64,000 nt of DNA, taken from positions 8,147,001-8,211,000 of the forward strand of contig NZ_CP122458.1 of NCBI RefSeq assembly GCF_032598905.1, written 5' to 3'. The stretch comes from Streptomyces sp. 11x1 (GTDB taxonomy: Bacteria; Actinomycetota; Actinomycetes; Streptomycetales; Streptomycetaceae). The position numbers and the translations under genes were made by a program. The notes below the pieces were generated by a model. The model had not been told where the DNA came from, did not search any database, and worked only from the letters and a program-made list of their open reading frames with translations. This document shows positions 1-8,618 of the stretch, in pieces; the first letter of the stretch is position 1; each line of letters starts with the position of its first letter.

Positions 1-117
1 ACGCTCGGGCTGGGGGAGCGGTTTCTCGAGGGCGGTGAGGTGATTCCGGCGTTGAGGCGGAAGCTGGTGGACCAACTGGACGACTTGGCGAGGGCGTTGC
101 GCGTACGGCAGGGATAG
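1..117 (+). CDS. C-terminal end of an unidentified protein (partial)
   Basis: The first 38 codons of the window are open in frame 1 and end at a TAG at 115-117. The visible tail is Leu/Arg/Glu-rich and looks helical (for example LRRKLVDQLDDLARALRVRQ). Codon third positions are GC-rich, as in a real gene. The rest lies upstream of the window, so no family can be assigned. It reads toward the decarboxylase, but about 200 nt containing a repeat copy separate the two, so they need not share an operon. Confidence 0.55.
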   Translation, partial: TLGLGERFLEGGEVIPALRRKLVDQLDDLARALRVRQG

Positions 118-177
118 ATCGGTTCTCGACGTAGGGGTTCGGGTGTTCGGCGGGCTTGCGACCGTGTGTGGCTGATC

Positions 178-196
178 GCGCAGTTCCCCGCGCCCC
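178..196 (+). repeat. Copy of the intergenic GC-rich repeat GCGCAGTTCCCCGCGCCCC
   Basis: A 19-bp sequence that recurs at 23601-23619 (one base different), and in inverted orientation at 23695-23713 and 51458-51476. Flanking bases (ctgatc before it) also resemble the other copies. All copies lie between genes. This motif is familiar as a very common intergenic repeat in Streptomyces genomes. Its function is unknown. Confidence 0.7.
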
Positions 197-318
197 GATG
201 GGGCACGCTGTCGTTGAGGGGGTTCTCCCATACCCTCTTTCGGCTGTAATTGACGGCCTTCTCGGGCTCGGCACCCGATTGGCGTACAAGATGGGATTCC
301 CCGTGCTCGGAGGAATCC

Positions 319-1692
319 ATGACCGCTGCGCCTCTCGCCTCGGGACCCCACGGTCCCGACGCGCTCCGGCCGCTGCTCGACACCGTGCTCGAAGCGTTGC
401 GAGAAGGGGCAGAGGCCCGGGGCGGACCCCTCCCCGCCGGCGGCCCGGAGGCGGTCACGGCGGCGATGCGGGACGCACTCGGTGAACCGCTCCCCGCCGA
501 CGGCGACCCGGACGCCCTGCACCGCCTGGTCCGGGCCCTCGCCGCCGGCACCGCCGACCCGGCCGACCCCCTCTGCGCGGCCCATCTGCACACCCCGCCC
601 CTGGCCGTCGCCGCCGCGGCCGACCTCGCCGTCTCCGTACTGAACCCGTCCCTCGACTCCTGGGACCAGGCCCCGGCCGCCTCGGCCCTCGAAGCACTCG
701 TGACACAGGCCCTGGCCAAGGAGACCGGCGCCGCCGACGCCCTGGTCACCACCGGCGGCACCGAGTCCAACCAACTCGCCCTGCTCCTGGCCCGCGAGAC
801 ACACCCCGGCGTACGGCTCGTCTGCGGAGCCAACGCCCACCACTCCCTCGTCCGCGCCGCCTGGCTGCTCGGCCTGCCCGAACCCGTCGTCATCCCCACC
901 CCCGCCGGCCCCCTCGACCCCGCCGCCCTGGACGACGCCCTCACCCACCTCCAGGGCCCCCTCCTCGTCGCCGCCACCGCCGGCACCACCGACGCCGGAC
1001 TCATCGACCCCCTGCCCGCCCTCGCCGACCTCTGCCACGACCACGGAGCCCGGCTCCACATCGACGCGGCCTACGGCGGCGGCCTCCTCTTCAGCGACCG
1101 GCACCGCGCCCGCCTCGACGGCCTCACCCGCGCCCACACCATCACCCTCGACCTGCACAAACTCGGCTGGCAACCGGTCGCCGCCGGACTCCTCGCCGTA
1201 CGGGACACGACCGACCTCGCCGCCCTCACCCAGCACGCCGACTACCTCAACGCCGACGACGACACCGAAGCCGGCCTGCCCGACCTCCTCGGCCGGTCGC
1301 TGCGCACCACCCGACGGCCCGACATCCTCAAGACCGCCGTCACCCTGAAAACCCTGGGCCGCACCGGACTCGGCACGCTCGTCGACCAAGTCTGCGCCCT
1401 CGCCCAGGAGTTCGCCGCCACCATCGAGGCACACCCCGGCTTCGAGCTCTACGACCGGCCCACCCTCAGCACGGTCCTCTTCCGGCCCGCCGGAGCCCGC
1501 GACACCACCGTCGCCGGCATCCGCCGCCGGCTCCTCCACGACGGCCGGGCCGTCCTGGGCCGCGCCTTACTCGACGACAGGCTGTGGCTCAAGACCACCC
1601 TGCTCAACCCCCACGCCCGGCCGGACGACCTCACCGCCCTGCTGAAGCTCGTAGACCTCGCAAGCCTCGCCGAAGGACACACCCCCACATGA
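319..1692 (+). CDS. PLP-dependent decarboxylase (lysine/diaminobutyrate type, DesA-like)
   Basis: A 457-aa group II PLP-dependent decarboxylase. Landmarks are VTTGGTESNQLALLLARE (cofactor phosphate loop), HIDAAYGGG with the aspartate that contacts the pyridine nitrogen, and LDLHKLGWQPVAAG carrying the likely Schiff-base lysine. The start at 319 follows a CGGAGGA ribosome site; the frame is open further upstream, but 250 has no such site. It overlaps the next gene by an ATGA, so the two are translationally coupled. With an N-hydroxylase downstream, the likely role is decarboxylating lysine (or ornithine/diaminobutyrate) to a diamine for a hydroxamate siderophore, as DesA does. Substrate is inferred. 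The gene has a TTA codon, and no iron box was recognised upstream. Confidence 0.85.
   Translation: MTAAPLASGPHGPDALRPLLDTVLEALREGAEARGGPLPAGGPEAVTAAMRDALGEPLPADGDPDALHRLVRALAAGTADPADPLCAAHLHTPPLAVAAAADLAVSVLNPSLDSWDQAPAASALEALVTQALAKETGAADALVTTGGTESNQLALLLARETHPGVRLVCGANAHHSLVRAAWLLGLPEPVVIPTPAGPLDPAALDDALTHLQGPLLVAATAGTTDAGLIDPLPALADLCHDHGARLHIDAAYGGGLLFSDRHRARLDGLTRAHTITLDLHKLGWQPVAAGLLAVRDTTDLAALTQHADYLNADDDTEAGLPDLLGRSLRTTRRPDILKTAVTLKTLGRTGLGTLVDQVCALAQEFAATIEAHPGFELYDRPTLSTVLFRPAGARDTTVAGIRRRLLHDGRAVLGRALLDDRLWLKTTLLNPHARPDDLTALLKLVDLASLAEGHTPT
1567..1569 (+). other. In-frame TTA (leucine) codon in the decarboxylase gene
   Basis: Codon 417 of the decarboxylase reads TTA within the residues GRALLDDR. 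In Streptomyces TTA is read by the developmentally controlled bldA tRNA, so this single codon could make the decarboxylase, and through coupling the hydroxylase, dependent on bldA. The codon is read directly; the regulatory effect is inference. Confidence 0.8.
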
Positions 1693-3125
1693 GCACGACC
1701 CCCGCCCACGACCGGCCCGACCCCGAAGCCCCCCGCGACCTCGTCGGCGTCGGCATCGGACCGGCCAACCTCTCCCTCGCCGCCCTCGCCCACCCCCTCG
1801 CAGAACTCGACGCCGTCTTCTATGAACAGCGCCCCGCCTTCGACTGGCACCCGGGCCTGCTCATCGACGGCGCCACGGTCCAAGTGCCGTTCCTGGCCGA
1901 CCTGGTCACCCTCGCCGACCCGGTCAGCCCCTGGTCGTTCCTGAACTACCTCAGGACCCGCGACCGCCTCTTCCCGTTCTACTTCGCCGAGCGGTTCCAC
2001 ATCCAACGCGCCGAGTACGACGCCTACTGCCGCTGGGTCGCCGAGAACCTGCCCGGACTGCGGTTCGGCCACCAGGTCGACTCCGTGCGCTGGAACCCCG
2101 AACGGGACCTGTTCGAGGTCGACTTCAGCAGACTGGACGCCGACGGAGAGGTCGAAACGATCGGCCGCACCCACGCCCGGAACATCGTCCTCGGCGTCGG
2201 CACCGAACCGTACGTCCCCGAACCCCTCAAGCCGCTCGTCGAGGCGCCCGGCGTGCCCGTCGTCCACGCCGCGGACTACCTCGGCGAACGCGAACGCCTG
2301 CTGACCGCCGGACACGTCACCGTCATCGGCGCTGGACAGTCCGGCGCCGAGGTCTTCCTCGACCTGCTCCGGCACCGGCCCGCCGGCCGGGAAGGCCTGC
2401 ACTGGCTCGGCCGGACCGAGGCGTTCGCACCCATGGAGTACTCCAAGCTGGGCCTCGAACACTTCACCCCGGACTACACCCGCTATTTCCACGCCCTCGC
2501 CGAAACCACCCGGGACCGGCTCGTCGCCGCCCAGTGGCAGCTTCACAAGGGCATCGGCGCCGACACCATCACCGCCATCCACGACGAGCTGTACCGCCGC
2601 ACCCTCGACGGCGGCTGGCCCGACGCCGTCCTCACCCCCGGCGTGCACGTCCGCACCGCCGGCCGGCTCGCCACCACCCGCGTCGAACTCCACCTCGAAC
2701 ACAGCGAGCAGGGCACCCGCTCCCGTCTCACCACCGACGCCGTCGTCCTCGCCACCGGCTACCGCGAACGCCCCCTGGACCGCGTCCTCGCCGGCCTCGA
2801 CCCTTACATGCGGCGCGACAGCCGCGAGCGCCCCCGCGTCGACGAGAGGTTCCGGATGATCCTCGACCCGTCCGTCACCGCCTCCGGCTGCCACGTCTAC
2901 GTCCAGAACGCCGAACTGCACACCCACGGCGTCGGCGCCCCCGACCTCGGCCTCGCCGCCTGGCGCAGCGCCACCATCCTCAACGCCCTCACCGGCAAAG
3001 AGCCCTACCCCCTGCCCGGCCGCACCGCCTTCACCACCTTCGGCCTCGACCCCCGACCGCAGGTCCCGCCCGCACGCAGGCCCGACTCCGCCGTCACCCT
3101 CACACCCCTCGTCGACGTAAGGTAA
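1689..3125 (+). CDS. L-lysine N6-/diamine N-monooxygenase (SidA/IucD/PvdA family, DesB-like)
   Basis: A 478-aa flavin N-hydroxylating monooxygenase. It shows the FAD-binding motif GVGIGPANLSLAALA (about residues 20-34), the NADPH-binding motif VTVIGAGQSGAEVFLDLL, and the C-terminal DAVVLATGYRERPLD signature of this family. The start ATG at 1689 overlaps the decarboxylase stop (ATGA). By analogy with DesB it would hydroxylate cadaverine, or lysine or ornithine, for hydroxamate siderophore assembly. The acyltransferase (DesC-like) and NIS synthetase (DesD-like) partners are not downstream, where an SGNH hydrolase follows. They may lie upstream of the window or elsewhere. Confidence 0.88.
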   Translation: MSTTPAHDRPDPEAPRDLVGVGIGPANLSLAALAHPLAELDAVFYEQRPAFDWHPGLLIDGATVQVPFLADLVTLADPVSPWSFLNYLRTRDRLFPFYFAERFHIQRAEYDAYCRWVAENLPGLRFGHQVDSVRWNPERDLFEVDFSRLDADGEVETIGRTHARNIVLGVGTEPYVPEPLKPLVEAPGVPVVHAADYLGERERLLTAGHVTVIGAGQSGAEVFLDLLRHRPAGREGLHWLGRTEAFAPMEYSKLGLEHFTPDYTRYFHALAETTRDRLVAAQWQLHKGIGADTITAIHDELYRRTLDGGWPDAVLTPGVHVRTAGRLATTRVELHLEHSEQGTRSRLTTDAVVLATGYRERPLDRVLAGLDPYMRRDSRERPRVDERFRMILDPSVTASGCHVYVQNAELHTHGVGAPDLGLAAWRSATILNALTGKEPYPLPGRTAFTTFGLDPRPQVPPARRPDSAVTLTPLVDVR

Positions 3126-3189
3126 TTGAAGAGTAAAGAAGTAGGGCAGGAGGGGTGACGGCTGCAGAGAAACTGCCTACCTTTCGCTC

Positions 3190-4353
3190 ATGGCCAGCAC
3201 CCGCGCAGGCAAGACCTGGATCGCCGCCCACCGCTCCGCCGTCATCGACCCGCACGAAGCCTTCAAACTCTTCGAGGTCCGAGGCTTCACCGACCAGACC
3301 GTACGCCAGACCCTGCGCCCCACCGGCGGCGGCGAGGCCCTGCGCGTCCGCCTCAGCAACCGCTACGGCCGCACCCCCCTGGAGATCGGCGGCGCCCACC
3401 TCGCCCACCGCGTCGAGGCCAGCACCATCGACCCCACCACCGACGTCACCCTCCTCTTCGCCGGCGCCGAGACCGTCACCGTCCCACCCGGCGAGGAGAT
3501 CGTCAGCGACCCCGTGGAAACCCCCGTCACCGCCGGCCGGGAACTCGCCCTCAGCCTCTACCTCCCCGGCGACACCGGCCTCACCACCCACAGCGCCATC
3601 CCCCACGACGTCGGCCACGCCGTCCCCGGCGACCAGCTCACCGTCGAATCCCTCGACGAGTCCGACGAACTCATCACCGGGCACCTCGTCACCGGCATCG
3701 ACGTCCTCGCCCCCGACACCACCCGCATCGCCGTCGCCTTCGGCGACTCCTGGATCGAGGGCATGGCCACCACCCCCGGCACCGGCCACAGCTTCCCCGC
3801 CCAGCTCGACCGCCGCCTCACCCACGGCTGGATCGTCACCACCGGCATCTCCGGCAACCGGCTCCTCACCGACGAGATAGGCGCCCACCTGCTCTCCAGG
3901 GTGCAGCACGACGTCCTCGACGTGCCCGGCGTCAGCCACGTCATCATCCACGCCGGACTCAACGACCTCGGCCTGCCCGGCGCCATCGCCTTCCCCGAAC
4001 CCGCGAAACTCCCCACCGCCGCCGACCTGATCACCGGGCTCACCGCCCTCGCCGACCGCCTCCACACCGCGGGCCTCACCGTCATCGGCACCACCCTCGG
4101 CCCCTACGCCGGCACCGTCTACCCCGGCTACGACAGCGAAGAGGGCCAGACCGTACGCACCGAGGTCAACACCTGGCTCCTCGGCGACAGCCACCCCTTC
4201 GACGCCGTCGTCGACATCGCCGCCGCCGTCGCGGACCCGGACCACCCCACCCGCATCCGCGACGCCTACAACAGCGGCGACGGCCTCCACCTCAACGACG
4301 CCGGCGCGAAAGCCATCGCCGACGCCGTCGACCTGTCCCTCCTGGACCTCTAG
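3190..4353 (+). CDS. SGNH/GDSL-family hydrolase
   Basis: A 387-aa esterase/lipase-type protein. The N-terminal half (about 1-170) looks like a beta-rich accessory domain. The SGNH hydrolase domain follows with all four blocks: AVAFGDSWIEG (catalytic Ser), GISGNRLL (Gly), VIIHAGLNDLG (Asn) and DGLHLNDAG (Asp and His). No signal peptide is visible, so a cytoplasmic or non-classical location is likely. The ATG at 3190 has no good Shine-Dalgarno; a GGCAGGAGG lies 36 nt upstream but fits a GTG in a different frame. It converges on the nucleotidase gene, with only 13 bp between stop codons. Substrate unknown. Confidence 0.82.
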   Translation: MASTRAGKTWIAAHRSAVIDPHEAFKLFEVRGFTDQTVRQTLRPTGGGEALRVRLSNRYGRTPLEIGGAHLAHRVEASTIDPTTDVTLLFAGAETVTVPPGEEIVSDPVETPVTAGRELALSLYLPGDTGLTTHSAIPHDVGHAVPGDQLTVESLDESDELITGHLVTGIDVLAPDTTRIAVAFGDSWIEGMATTPGTGHSFPAQLDRRLTHGWIVTTGISGNRLLTDEIGAHLLSRVQHDVLDVPGVSHVIIHAGLNDLGLPGAIAFPEPAKLPTAADLITGLTALADRLHTAGLTVIGTTLGPYAGTVYPGYDSEEGQTVRTEVNTWLLGDSHPFDAVVDIAAAVADPDHPTRIRDAYNSGDGLHLNDAGAKAIADAVDLSLLDL

Positions 4354-4372
4354 AACACCTGGACCTCTAGAA
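4341..4372. repeat. 15-bp direct duplication across two convergent stop codons
   Basis: CCTGGACCTCTAGAA occurs at 4341-4355 and again at 4358-4372, a 17-bp period. The first copy holds the TAG stop of the SGNH hydrolase; the second holds the reverse-strand TAG stop of the 5'-nucleotidase. A slippage duplication may have separated two genes that once overlapped or shared this sequence. Confidence 0.85.
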
Positions 4373-6178
4373 GACCGGCGTACCGTTCCGCGTCAGCTTC
4401 CAGTCCACCGAAGCGAACTCCGCCGGGTCGATCGCGCCCTTCGCCTTCACCCACGCGATCATCGTGTTACGGATCTCGTCCGAGTTCGACCACAGCAACG
4501 GGGACGCGGCCACATGCGGGAAGTTGCCACCGCCATTGGCCCGGTAGTTGTTCACCGCGAACACGAACTGCTGATCGTCCGCCAGCGGAGCACCCTCGAA
4601 CCGCACGTTCGTGATCCGCGACCCCGCCGGCTTCGCGATGTCGATCTCGTACGACAGCCCGCTCACCGCGTCGTAGTTGTAGTCCGGCGTCCCGTTCGCG
4701 TTCGTCAGCTTCGCCGGATCGACCACCGCGTCCGCCGCCGTCTGCACGAAGTAGTTCGCCGAGAACTCCAGATACGCCTTCATCTGCGCACCCGTCATCA
4801 GACGCGCCTCCAGCGTGTTCTCGAAGACATACAGACCCGCCACATCCCGGATCGTCACGTTCCCCGCCGGAATCACCGCGCTCCGCGAGAACGCGGCCGC
4901 CTGCGACAACACCGGCAGCGCCCCGTACTCCGACGAGGCGAGCGCCTGCCTCACCGTGTCCGCCTGAATGTGGTTGATCAGATCGATGATCGCCACATCC
5001 TTGTACGGCGCCTCCACCGACGTCATCTCGGCCGCGTTCGTACCGATCACCTGATTGACGTACGCCACGACCTTCTCGTGCTCGTCACCCAGCATCTTCA
5101 CGATCGCCGGGTCCTCCTCCACCGTGTTGGAGTTCAGCACCTGCGCCGCGACCTTCTCGACCTTCCAGCAGCCCTTGCTCCACACCAGCTCGAAGTCGAA
5201 CAGCGTCAGCCGCTGCCCCCACTTCAGCGGCTCCGACAGCACGACCCGCTTGCCCGTCTCCTTGTTCGTGACGAAGTACTCCGGGATCTCCGTGTGCGCA
5301 TGCCCCACGAGAATCGCGTCGATCCCCGGCACCTGCTCCGCCACCAGCCCCGCGGCGTTCTCGATGTACGGCAGCTGGTCCCCGTACGACGACGTCCCCG
5401 ACGAACCGCTGTGCGCCGACACGATGACGACATCCGCCCCCATCGACCGCAGCTTCGGCACCCACTTCGCCGCCTGCTCCTCCAGCCCCGGGAACGTCAT
5501 CTTCCCCTGCACGTTCGCCTTGTCCCAGATCGCGATACCCGGGTTCGTCAGCCCCAGCACCGCCACCTTCACATCACGCCCGAACGGCGTACGCAACCGG
5601 TGCATGCTGTACGGCGGAAAAGCCGGACGCAACGTCTTCGCGTCCAGCGCGTTCGCCCCCAGCAACGGGAATCGACACTGCTCCTGGAACTTCCGCAACA
5701 CCGGAATGCCGTAGTTGAACTCGTGGTTGCCCAGCGCCGCCGCGTCGTAGTCCATCGCGTTCATCGCCTGCGCCATCGGGTGCACCGGACCACCCTTCGC
5801 GGTGATCGGGTCCACCTTCGCGTAGTAGTACGACAGCTGCGTGCCCTGAATGGTGTCACCGGCGTCGATGAGCAGCGTGTTCCGGCGCCCCTTCTCCTTG
5901 CGGATCCGGTTCACCAGCGTCGAGATCTTCGCCAGACCGACGTCGTTGTGCGCCCTGTCGTCGAACTCCTTGTCCGTGAAGTAGTCCCAGTTGAAGACGT
6001 TCCCGTGCAGGTCCGTCGTCCCCATCACGGTGAAGCTGTACCGCTTCGGCGCCTTCTGCCCACCGGCCGCCGCCACCTCGGCCGCCTGCGCACTCGGAGC
6101 GAGCGCCGTACCGGCGACGGCCACGCCCGCCCCGGTCACGGCCGACTTCTTCAGAAACTTCCGGCGGTTCAAGGGCAT
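4367..6178 (-). CDS. TAT-exported bifunctional metallophosphatase/5'-nucleotidase
   Basis: A 603-aa protein starting MPLNRRKFLKKSAVTG, a twin-arginine signal followed by an Ala-rich export region ending near APSAQA, so it is secreted folded. The metallophosphatase domain has the two-metal motifs GTTDLHGN, LLIDAGDTIQGT, ALGNHEFNYG, IVSAHSGSSG and GHAHTEIPE. A 5'-nucleotidase C-terminal substrate-binding domain occupies roughly residues 350-600. It likely dephosphorylates extracellular nucleotides (5'-nucleotidase or 2',3'-cyclic phosphodiesterase type) to salvage phosphate and nucleosides. The start at 6178 has GAGGAG upstream and is where the twin-arginine motif begins; the longer open frame upstream is non-coding. 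Confidence 0.9.
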   Translation of the reverse strand: MPLNRRKFLKKSAVTGAGVAVAGTALAPSAQAAEVAAAGGQKAPKRYSFTVMGTTDLHGNVFNWDYFTDKEFDDRAHNDVGLAKISTLVNRIRKEKGRRNTLLIDAGDTIQGTQLSYYYAKVDPITAKGGPVHPMAQAMNAMDYDAAALGNHEFNYGIPVLRKFQEQCRFPLLGANALDAKTLRPAFPPYSMHRLRTPFGRDVKVAVLGLTNPGIAIWDKANVQGKMTFPGLEEQAAKWVPKLRSMGADVVIVSAHSGSSGTSSYGDQLPYIENAAGLVAEQVPGIDAILVGHAHTEIPEYFVTNKETGKRVVLSEPLKWGQRLTLFDFELVWSKGCWKVEKVAAQVLNSNTVEEDPAIVKMLGDEHEKVVAYVNQVIGTNAAEMTSVEAPYKDVAIIDLINHIQADTVRQALASSEYGALPVLSQAAAFSRSAVIPAGNVTIRDVAGLYVFENTLEARLMTGAQMKAYLEFSANYFVQTAADAVVDPAKLTNANGTPDYNYDAVSGLSYEIDIAKPAGSRITNVRFEGAPLADDQQFVFAVNNYRANGGGNFPHVAASPLLWSNSDEIRNTMIAWVKAKGAIDPAEFASVDWKLTRNGTPVF

Positions 6179-6355
6179 CTCGGGGCACTCCTCGGAGAAA
6201 AGGGCGATCTCAACGCGCGTAGACAGAGCCGACAGCCGACACCACAACGCGCGTAGATTCTGACCCGACCCGCCCCCACCGCAACAGACCCCACAGGTTT
6301 CGATCTGGTGACCGGCCCACCCCACCACCAGCCCACCAGTGACAGAGTGGGGCGT

Positions 6356-7066
6356 ATGACCATCAGCAGCGAGGAAGCCCAACCCACCGCCGTCCCCTAC
6401 GGCACCCCCGACGCCCCCCGCATCGCCGTACGCGGCGAAGCCCACCTCGAATTCGACCCCGAGACAGCCCGCATCGGAGTCACCGTCCTCGCCCGCGGCA
6501 AGGACCGCCGCGCCGCCCTCGACGACCTCACCCGCCGCAACACCACCGTCCTCGACCTGCTCAAGACCTACGGCGAAGCAGTCGAACGCCTGGAGACCGG
6601 CGCCTTCTCCATCACACCCGAACTGAAGGAGAAAGGCAGAGGCGAACGTATTCAGGCCTACCACGGCCGCGTCCACATCACCGCCGACCTCACCGACTTC
6701 ACCGCCCTCGGCGAACTCACCACCCGCCTCGCCGACCTCGACCTCACCCGCGTCGACGGCCCCTGGTGGTCCCTCCGCCCCGACTCACCCGCCCACAGGA
6801 AAGCCCGGCAGAAAGCGGTGAAAGAGGCGGTGCAGCGCGCCCGGGAGTACGCCGAAGCCCTCGGAACCACCCTCGCCGCCCTCGTCGAACTCGCCGACAT
6901 CGGCGCCGAAGCCCCCCAACCCCTCCACCCCAACGCCCCCGGCGGCCTCATGCGCTCCGTCCAGGCCAAAGGCGCCGACGCCGCACCGCTCGACCTCGAG
7001 CCTCAACGTCAACGCGTCCACGCACAGGTCAACGCCCGCTTCACGATGCACCCCCCACGCCTGTGA
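6356..7066 (+). CDS. SIMPL domain-containing protein (DUF541)
   Basis: A 236-aa protein with the SIMPL/DUF541 pattern: an opening VRGEAHLEFDPETARIGVTV strand, then RRAALDDLTRRNTTVLDLL, and a C-terminal segment of the type RKARQKAVKEAVQRAREYAE. No signal peptide is present, so it appears cytoplasmic, unlike many family members. Function is poorly defined; the name derives from an interaction with a mouse signalling molecule. It is divergent from the nucleotidase, with 177 bp between starts. CAGAGT ends 8 nt before the ATG and could be a -10 element of a leaderless transcript. Confidence 0.82.
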   Translation: MTISSEEAQPTAVPYGTPDAPRIAVRGEAHLEFDPETARIGVTVLARGKDRRAALDDLTRRNTTVLDLLKTYGEAVERLETGAFSITPELKEKGRGERIQAYHGRVHITADLTDFTALGELTTRLADLDLTRVDGPWWSLRPDSPAHRKARQKAVKEAVQRAREYAEALGTTLAALVELADIGAEAPQPLHPNAPGGLMRSVQAKGADAAPLDLEPQRQRVHAQVNARFTMHPPRL

Positions 7067-7084
7067 CGAGCCCGTTCCGCAGTT

Positions 7085-7134
7085 CGTGACTACTTGTCAA
7101 ATACCCTTCACCCGAACGCCGTTGAGTAGTCACG
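7085..7134. promoter_or_regulatory. 10-bp inverted repeat between the SIMPL gene and pyk
   Basis: CGTGACTACT at 7085-7094 and AGTAGTCACG at 7125-7134 are perfect inverted repeats around a 30-nt spacer. The stem starts 19 nt after the SIMPL stop and ends 44 nt before pyk. The arms are only 60% GC and there is no T-run, so it is a poor terminator. A two-site operator upstream of the pyk promoter is as likely. Confidence 0.5.
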
Positions 7135-7165
7135 CTCCGCCAAATCACTACCAGCGGGTAAGCCA

Positions 7166-7171
7166 TAGGCT
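7166..7171 (+). promoter_or_regulatory. Candidate -10 element of a leaderless pyk promoter
   Basis: TAGGCT ends 7 nt before the pyk ATG, so transcription would begin at the start codon itself. No Shine-Dalgarno is visible before this ATG. No convincing -35 hexamer is seen. Confidence 0.5.
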
Positions 7172-7177
7172 CGAACC

Positions 7178-8614
7178 ATGCGCCGAGCAAAGATCGTCTG
7201 CACCCTCGGGCCCGCCACCGACTCGTACGACCAGATCAACGCACTGGTCGAGGCCGGCATGGACATCGCCCGCTTCAACCTCAGCCACGGCAGCCACGCC
7301 GAACACGACGAGAGGTACCGGCACGTCCGCAAGGCCGCCGACGAGACCGGCCGCAGCGTCGGTACCCTCGCCGACCTCCAAGGCCCGAAGATCCGCCTCG
7401 GCCGCTTCACCGAAGGCCCCGTACTCCTCGAACGCGACGACACCTTCACCATCAGCGTCGAGGTCGGCGCCACGGGCGACAGCGAGGGCTGCGGCACCAC
7501 CTACGCCGGCCTCGCCGCCGACGTCACCCCCGGCGCACACATCCTCGTCGACGACGGCAAGGTCGCCCTGGAGGTCACGGCCGTCGACGGCCCCCGCGTC
7601 CACACCAGGGTCATCGAGGGAGGCATGGTCTCCGACCACAAGGGCCTGAACCTCCCCGGCGTCGCGGTCTCCGTCCCCGCCCTCTCCGACAAGGACGAGC
7701 ACGACCTCCGCTGGGCCCTGCGCACCGGCTTCGACATCATCGCCCTGTCCTTCGTCCGCACCGGCCGCGACATCGAACGCGTCCACCAGATCATGGACGA
7801 GGAAGGCCGCAGACTCCCCGTCATCGCCAAGATCGAAAAACCCCAGGCGGTCGACGCCGTCGAGGAGATCGTGGCGGCCTTCGACGGCATCATGATCGCG
7901 CGCGGCGACCTGGGCGTGGAAATGCCCCTCGAACAGGTGCCGATGGTCCAGAAACGGGCCGTCACCCTCGCCAAGCGCAACGCCAAACCGGTCATCGTCG
8001 CCACCCAGATGCTCGACTCGATGATCCACAACTCCCGGCCGACCCGCGCCGAGGTCAGTGACGTCGCCAACGCGGTCCTCGACGGGGCGGACGCGGTGAT
8101 GCTGTCCGGCGAGACGAGCGTCGGCAAGCACGTGACGGAGACGGTCCGCACGATGAGCCGCATCGCGGCGGCGGCGGAGTCGGACATGCTGGCGGCAGGC
8201 CTCCCACCCCTCACCGAACACAACAAACCCCGCACCCAGGGCGGCGCCGTGGCCCGCGCGGCGGCGGAGATCGGCGACTTCCTGAACGCGAAGTACCTGG
8301 TCGCCTTCAGCCAGTCCGGCGACACCGCCCGCCGCCTCTCCCGCTACCGCTCCCCGATCCCCCTCCTCGCCTTCACCCCCGACCCGGCCACCCGCTCCCA
8401 ACTGAGCCTCACGTGGGGCGTGGAGACGTTCCTGGGCCCGCGCGTCGACTCCACGGACGCGATGGTCGCCCAGGTGGACGAGCTGCTGTCGCGGTACGGC
8501 CGCTGCGAGAAGGGCGACGTGGTGGTGATCACGGCGGGCTCACCGCCGGGGGTGGCGGGCTCGACGAACATGGTTCACGTCCACCGCATCGCCGAGGGCG
8601 ACGGCCCGAGGTAG
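7178..8614 (+). CDS. pyk: Pyruvate kinase
   Basis: A 478-aa enzyme of usual length that converts phosphoenolpyruvate and ADP to pyruvate and ATP, the last step of glycolysis. The N-terminus RRAKIVCTLGPATDSYDQ and MDIARFNLSHGSH are typical. The active-site signature PVIAKIEKPQAVDAVEEI holds the catalytic lysine, and MIARGDLGVEMPLEQVP follows. The C-terminal domain (about 350-478) should be the allosteric region. The gene stands alone; the next reading frame is on the other strand. Probably transcribed leaderless from the TAGGCT at 7166. Confidence 0.97.
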   Translation: MRRAKIVCTLGPATDSYDQINALVEAGMDIARFNLSHGSHAEHDERYRHVRKAADETGRSVGTLADLQGPKIRLGRFTEGPVLLERDDTFTISVEVGATGDSEGCGTTYAGLAADVTPGAHILVDDGKVALEVTAVDGPRVHTRVIEGGMVSDHKGLNLPGVAVSVPALSDKDEHDLRWALRTGFDIIALSFVRTGRDIERVHQIMDEEGRRLPVIAKIEKPQAVDAVEEIVAAFDGIMIARGDLGVEMPLEQVPMVQKRAVTLAKRNAKPVIVATQMLDSMIHNSRPTRAEVSDVANAVLDGADAVMLSGETSVGKHVTETVRTMSRIAAAAESDMLAAGLPPLTEHNKPRTQGGAVARAAAEIGDFLNAKYLVAFSQSGDTARRLSRYRSPIPLLAFTPDPATRSQLSLTWGVETFLGPRVDSTDAMVAQVDELLSRYGRCEKGDVVVITAGSPPGVAGSTNMVHVHRIAEGDGPR

Positions 8615-8618
8615 GGCG

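Noticed and set aside
121..318. DmdR/IdeR iron box upstream of the decarboxylase
   Set aside because: No sequence near TTAGGTTAGGCTAACCTAA was found; TTGACG at 250-255 lacks a matching -10.
3155..3880. GTG frame with an excellent GGCAGGAGG site at 3145-3153
   Set aside because: Its translation is Pro/Ser/Thr low complexity, out of frame with the SGNH hydrolase, which has all catalytic blocks.
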